This document shows positions 59,866-64,000 of a stretch of DNA of 64,000 nucleotides, piece by piece; the stretch's first letter is position 1; every line of letters starts with the position of its first letter. The DNA lies in contig NZ_VCEJ01000005.1 in assembly GCF_005860805.1 (NCBI RefSeq), positions 1,034,682 through 1,098,681 on the forward strand. The letters are read 5' to 3'. The DNA is from Dyadobacter luticola. GTDB lineage: Bacteria; Bacteroidota; Bacteroidia; Cytophagales; Spirosomataceae. The notes below the pieces were generated by a model, which saw nothing but the letters and a program-made list of their open reading frames with translations, was not told the origin of the DNA and made no database searches. The position numbers and the translations under genes are program-made.

Positions 59866-60314
59866 GCTTACAAATTATTTATTTAAAATAGGATTACTGC
59901 CGCTGTATTTCAGCTATTTAATAGAAGCAGAAATATTTACAGCTAATCGACCTGAGCCTCAGGAGTCGATATTGTGGACAGCAGCGCCGACCAAATCATT
60001 GGTGAAACAGGTTACCAGACTGATGGGTATCCATCAGGGAAAGCAATATCACCATTTTAGAATACAAAAGAAAGAGAAACCTTAATGAGGGAGCTTGGAA
60101 AATACGGAGAAGCTGAGCACCTCATTTCACTTTATACTGCCCAGGTTATTTCAGTCCAGATTGACCACCATATCCACTCTACAACAGCAAATTACCTGAA
60201 AAAGCGGGTTGTTACCAATGTCAGTTCGCCGTTTATTAAGTGGTAAATGGCATTGTGTTATCCACCTAAATACCAAATAAGGGGTTCAAGAGACAGTGAA
60301 TTTGTGATAATCCA
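59866..60314. other. decayed intergenic sequence
   Basis: About 450 bases with short frames only, none with family features. It adjoins the epoxide hydrolase remnant and is probably decayed accessory DNA. Confidence 0.35.
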
Positions 60315-61190
60315 ATGCCAAATTCATCTTCATATAAAGGGAAAGTGGGCAAGGAAGCTCTTGATCTGACTCATGTTGGCCAGATTGCAGCTACCGTCTC
60401 ATTGAGGTCATTCCGATGCTCACAGATCCTGAGCGTTTTGGCAGGCCCCCCGAAGATGCTCGATGTAATTGTTCCATCACTACCCGGTTTCAGGTTCTCG
60501 GATAAGATGCCGATGAACACGGATCAGAGTGCGTGCTTTGGAATAAGCTCATGAAAGATGTGTGGCGGCAAGAAACGTACTATGCTGCCGGCGGAGACGT
60601 AGGCTCTGGCTTTACTAAGCGCCTCGCCAATTAATATCCCGACTCGGTAAAAACGATTCGCCTTTCCGATGTGGGCTACCCAAATGGCAGCGAAGATTGG
60701 AATAAGGCGTCTCCGGCAGAGCAGGAATATGGAAGTTCGTACAGGGATGGATGCAAAAGAAGGTGCTTAAGTATGATTCAGTCAACGATGCCACAGACTT
60801 TAGCCTATGGCTTAAATGATTTCCCTGTCGGATTGGCTGCTTGGATCATTGAAAAGTTTACGGATGGAATGATGCAAAAGGTCACATCGAAAACGGCTTC
60901 ATGAAACACCGACTGCTTACTTATGTGATGATTTACTGGGTCAGGCAAACAATCAATGCTTCTATTCAACGATATTTTGAAGAGTCAAAAGGCGCCTTTA
61001 CAACTGGATTGGCATCTCAGAGTAGAGTAAAAGTTCCGACAGGTGCTGCGCTTTTTTCGAACCGATGCCCAATATCCCTTCAGTTGGGCTGAGGGGATGC
61101 CAACATTAGCCAATTCAACAAATGTAACGGAGTGGTCATTTTACAGCAATGAAAGTTCCGGAATTGACTGTGAGCAAGCTTCGGCGCTTT
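60315..61190 (+). pseudogene. epoxide hydrolase (EHN type), heavily decayed
   Basis: Fragments of one alpha/beta hydrolase occur in order but in shifting frames. Near 60379 WPDCSYRLIEVIPMLTDPER fits the N-terminal epoxide hydrolase region, then VIVPSLPGFRFSDKMP, YYAAGGDVGSGFTKRLAN with a stop, VGYPNGSEDWNKASPAEQEY, LNDFPVGLAAWIIEKF, and YWVRQTINASIQRYFEESKG. The catalytic segment around GGDVGS has Asp in the nucleophile place. At least four shifts or stops separate the pieces, so this is a true pseudogene. It is unlike its neighbours and was probably acquired. Confidence 0.8.
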
Positions 61191-61442
61191 TTAAGAAATG
61201 ATAGACACAGAAAGCAGTGTTACAGCTACTAATTTTGTCATCACCTTATTCAGAAAGGTCCGAAACTACGGCGGATTTGGCCAGGCAGGGCAAAGCCTTA
61301 CTGGAAACCGCACAAGCATAAAAAGGTGATTAGCTTTTTTTATGCTTGAAGATTATCGCATGTATCCATCATTTGGTTAAGATAATTCCTAGGCTTTTTG
61401 TGAGCCTAGACACAATTATTATGAGGGTAGTATCTCAATGTT

Positions 61443-61736
61443 TTACTTGACTGCCAATAAGTCGACCATTTCAAGGACTGGATCAATTGCAAGCAGGTCC
61501 GGCGCATGTGTCATCAATGCTTTGGCGATCTCGCCTCCCAAATGCGCCTCCCTGCCTTCCTGAGTTTCGAATGTATCGAAAATGCCGAATGTGGAAGGAC
61601 CTATTTGCAGGGCAAACCAGTTGATGGTCCCTGCTTCCTTCATTGCCAAAGGCAAGGCACCTTTGAGAAAATTCGCGACGTCTTGTTCTTTACCTGGCTT
61701 GGCTTCGAGCCTTGCCAGAATTGCTAATTTTACCAT
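61443..61736 (-). CDS. antibiotic biosynthesis monooxygenase-domain protein
   Basis: A 97-residue dimeric alpha+beta barrel protein of the ABM/YgiN type: VKLAILARLEAKPGKEQDVA, INWFALQIGPSTFGIFDTFE and a C-terminal helix. Members oxidise quinols or act as dyes or haem-related monooxygenases without cofactors. Start at ATG 61736. It stands alone between decayed regions. Confidence 0.85.
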   Translation of the reverse strand: MVKLAILARLEAKPGKEQDVANFLKGALPLAMKEAGTINWFALQIGPSTFGIFDTFETQEGREAHLGGEIAKALMTHAPDLLAIDPVLEMVDLLAVK

Positions 61737-62471
61737 ACCTGTTTGATTAGTTTAAATGAAATGAAGTTACTGCATCCTTGTGATGAGATGGTTTTAAGTC
61801 AAGCGTTAATCTTTGGGATTATACTGCTGTTATTGGTGCAGAAGCAAAAGTATTCAGTACGTGCTTCTACCTCTGTCCTAAGTGAGAGTGTTTTATGATT
61901 CCAGGCAAGGGTTCAAGCGGTTGTTCGTTGAAAGCCATTATAGATTAGGCCTGCTCGAAGTTCGCTAACTCATTTGCTGCAGCCAGGTCTTTACCCAACC
62001 AAAGAGCCTTGAGTTTCGTAAATTGCTTTGACAATCCTTCTCTTGTTGTAAAACGCTTATCGTCATTTGTTTATTGGTTGAATCTGCGCCAGTGTAAACC
62101 AAATTAACTATTGGAGAATAACCAACTTCCATATATCCCCAACGAAAATTTTAAGTTTTGTACTACTAAGTGTACCAAGGGAAGTATTGATGAGAATTTG
62201 TATCCTATTTATTATAAGCTATAGGAAGATATACACAGTTCAAGCAGAGACGTATCGCCAGGGTTGGTACTATTTTATCTGTTGATGTTAGTGGTTTAAT
62301 ACTTGTTTTGAATGTTATTTTTGTCCCTGACGACATTTTACGGAATAATCTTTGATAGCTTTATGATTCTTCGGCGCTGGCTTGAAAAAGCTGCAAGATT
62401 TGCTTAACACGAGCTCAAAACTGTTAGAGCTTCGGGACTATTTTTTACAGTGATTTTATATTCCGAATCTC
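61737..62471. other. long intergenic region, no supported gene
   Basis: About 735 bases. On the minus strand at 61946-62049 a stretch reads TTREGLSKQFTKLKALWLGK and DLAAANELANFEQA-stop, which looks like the C-terminus of a lost protein. Nothing else coding was seen. The UvrA-like promoter should lie at the right end. Confidence 0.4.
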
Positions 62472-64000
62472 ATGTCAGAAAAATTAGCATCGCCTCCTGT
62501 TTCCGATTTCGTCAAAGTACGGGGGGCCAAAGAACACAACCTGAAAAATGTGGATCTGGTCATTCCCAGAGATGCATTGGTCGTATTTACAGGTGTCTCG
62601 GGGTCGGGTAAATCATCGCTTGCTTTCGGGACATTGTATGCCGAGGCGCAGCGTCGTTATCTGGAATCGGTTTCCCCATATGCGAGACGGCTGTTTAATC
62701 AAATGTCCATTCCGCAGATCGATAGTATCGACGGCCTTCCTCCGGCGATCGCTTTGCAGCAACAGCGGGGCGGCACAAGTACACGTTCCTCTGTGGGCAG
62801 CGTCACAACAATTTCAAATCTGATCAGGATGCTGTACTCGCGGGCGGGAGATTATCCTGCCGGTCAGTCGATCGTATATGCAGAATCGTTTTCACCCAAC
62901 ACCCCGGAAGGCGCATGCCCGGAATGCCACGGGTTAGGGGTTGTGTATGAAGTGACCGAGCATTCAATGGTGCCGGACGATTCGCTTTCGATCAGGGAAA
63001 AAGCCATCGCAGCCTGGCCTACCGCCTGGCAGGGGCAGAACCTCCGGGAAATATTGATGACGCTTGGTTACAATGTGGATATACCCTGGCGCGATCTGCC
63101 GAAAAAAGACAGGGACTGGATCCTGTTTACGGAGGAGCAGCCGGTTGTGCCGGTTTATTCCGGACTTACCATGGCACAGGTTCAGCAAGCCCTGGCGCGA
63201 AAAATGGAGCCCAGCTACATGGGTACATTTACTGGCGTCAGACGATATGTGATGCAAACATTTGCGAATTCACAGAGCCAGGCGATGAAAAAGCGCGTAT
63301 CGAAATTTATGCTGAGCGCGCAATGTCCCGTCTGCCATGGCAAGCGCCTCCGTCCTGAGCCTTTGTCTGTCAAATTTGCGGGCATGGATATTGCGGAATT
63401 TTATCAACTCAATATCAAGAGTTTACGTGACATTATATCTTCATCCCTGAAATCAAAAAGTGATAACCAAAACCAAGCAAATCCCGAAAAGGTATTAGTG
63501 CTTCAACGGATAGGTCAGGATCTTTTGTCCCGACTGGATGTACTCATCGACCTAGGGCTTGGGTATCTGACCCTTGAAAGAAGTACCCCCACCCTTTCAC
63601 CGGGAGAATTGCAGCGCCTGCGGCTTGGGACTCAGATACATTCAAATCTTTTTGGTGTGGTGTATGTACTCGATGAACCATCGGCAGGTCTTCATCCAGC
63701 CGACACGCAGTCATTGCTCCGGGCACTGGACCGGTTGAAAGCAGCCGGAAATTCGCTTTTTGTAGTCGAGCATGAAGTCGAAATCATCCGCCATGCCGAC
63801 TGGGTTGTGGATGTAGGGCCAGGCGCAGGCGAAAAGGGAGGAGAGATACTTTACAGTGGTCCATTGCCGGGGCTGGAAAAGATCGACAAGTCCGTTACCA
63901 GGCGGTATCTGTTTAATGTTGATCAAAACCAGAAGTCCGAAAGGCAAGCAAAAGGGTGGCTGCGGCTGAGGGACGTAAGCCGAAATAATTTAAAGCATGT
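62472..64000 (+). CDS. UvrA-like ABC ATPase (UvrA2 type), 5' part
   Basis: From ATG 62472 (MSEKLASPPVSDFVKVRGAK) the frame is open to the window end, 509 codons. It contains the UvrA Walker A (FTGVSGSGKSSLAFGTLYAE), zinc-site motifs CPECHGLG and CPVCHGKR, the ABC signature LSPGELQRLRLGTQ, Walker B VYVLDEPSAGLHP and the His switch VVEHEVE. The second ATPase domain begins at the end (LRLRDVSRNNLKHV). The insertion between Walker A and the first zinc site is shorter than in housekeeping UvrA, which fits the UvrA2/DrrC-like group linked to drug or DNA-damage tolerance. The 3' half lies outside the window. Confidence 0.92.
   Translation, partial: MSEKLASPPVSDFVKVRGAKEHNLKNVDLVIPRDALVVFTGVSGSGKSSLAFGTLYAEAQRRYLESVSPYARRLFNQMSIPQIDSIDGLPPAIALQQQRGGTSTRSSVGSVTTISNLIRMLYSRAGDYPAGQSIVYAESFSPNTPEGACPECHGLGVVYEVTEHSMVPDDSLSIREKAIAAWPTAWQGQNLREILMTLGYNVDIPWRDLPKKDRDWILFTEEQPVVPVYSGLTMAQVQQALARKMEPSYMGTFTGVRRYVMQTFANSQSQAMKKRVSKFMLSAQCPVCHGKRLRPEPLSVKFAGMDIAEFYQLNIKSLRDIISSSLKSKSDNQNQANPEKVLVLQRIGQDLLSRLDVLIDLGLGYLTLERSTPTLSPGELQRLRLGTQIHSNLFGVVYVLDEPSAGLHPADTQSLLRALDRLKAAGNSLFVVEHEVEIIRHADWVVDVGPGAGEKGGEILYSGPLPGLEKIDKSVTRRYLFNVDQNQKSERQAKGWLRLRDVSRNNLKH

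Noticed and set aside
61315..61347. AAGCATAAAA / TTTTATGCTT hairpin as a terminator
   Set aside because: It is AT-only with little stability and follows a pseudogene, so no gene clearly needs it.
1..64000. CRISPR arrays, tRNA and rRNA genes
   Set aside because: No regularly spaced repeats, cloverleaf-like CCA regions or rRNA signatures were found on reading both strands; absence is judged by eye only.

Overview
The window reads as chromosomal DNA of a free-living Bacteroidota, most likely a Cytophagales member of the Dyadobacter/Spirosomaceae type. Reasons: family content (DUF1801, DUF4385, DUF2490, DUF1684, HxlR regulators, many secreted sulfatases), promoter -7 boxes of the TAnnTTTG form, and moderate GC. 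The genus is an inference. No rRNA, tRNA or CRISPR array was seen.

Layout. 1-2.9 kb: remnants of small toxin-antitoxin/XRE genes and a nested palindromic repeat. 3-11 kb: housekeeping and stress genes (broken SDR, aldo/keto reductase, HxlR, cupin, MsrA-like, GNAT, VOC) and a DUF1259-ChrA-DUF2490 operon. 12.3-16.2 kb: the centrepiece, an operon of a family 2A encapsulin shell, a cysteine desulfurase with a 278-residue disordered N-terminal extension (predicted cargo) and a serine O-acetyltransferase, i.e. a predicted sulfur-storage compartment with its own supply of cysteine precursor. 17.2-39.1 kb: nine sulfatases plus one sulfatase remnant, bracketed by a periplasmic rhodanese and a rhodanese-thioredoxin fusion, with DUF1684, enolase-superfamily, sterol-desaturase-like and esterase genes. 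No SusC/SusD pair and no formylglycine-generating enzyme lie in the window. A similar AT-rich palindromic site precedes four of these sulfur transcription units, and one sulfatase has an upstream small ORF ending in three cysteine codons.

39.7-52.9 kb: mixed accessory DNA: DUF421 protein, broken hydrolase, beta-barrel and GH5-like genes; a compact glycosyltransferase / acyl-CoA dehydrogenase / PIG-L deacetylase / NodS-like methyltransferase cluster; response regulators (two broken) between two diverged direct repeats; an HxlR-SDR-DoxX set with a clear inverted-repeat operator. 53-59.2 kb: a multi-PAS sensor gene split by a 4,051-bp IS1595-family element with perfect 24-bp terminal inverted repeats, an 8-bp target duplication and about seven passenger genes; removing element and duplication restores the sensor frame exactly. 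59.3-64 kb: VOC protein, a decayed epoxide hydrolase, a monooxygenase and the 5' part of a UvrA-like gene that runs off the end.

How it may fit together (inference): sulfatases release sulfate from sulfated substrates outside the cytoplasm, assimilated sulfur becomes cysteine with help from the operon's acetyltransferase, and the encapsulated desulfurase turns cysteine sulfur into a stored form; rhodaneses handle sulfane sulfur. Many accessory genes carry single-base indels, so either decay is under way or the assembly has indel errors.
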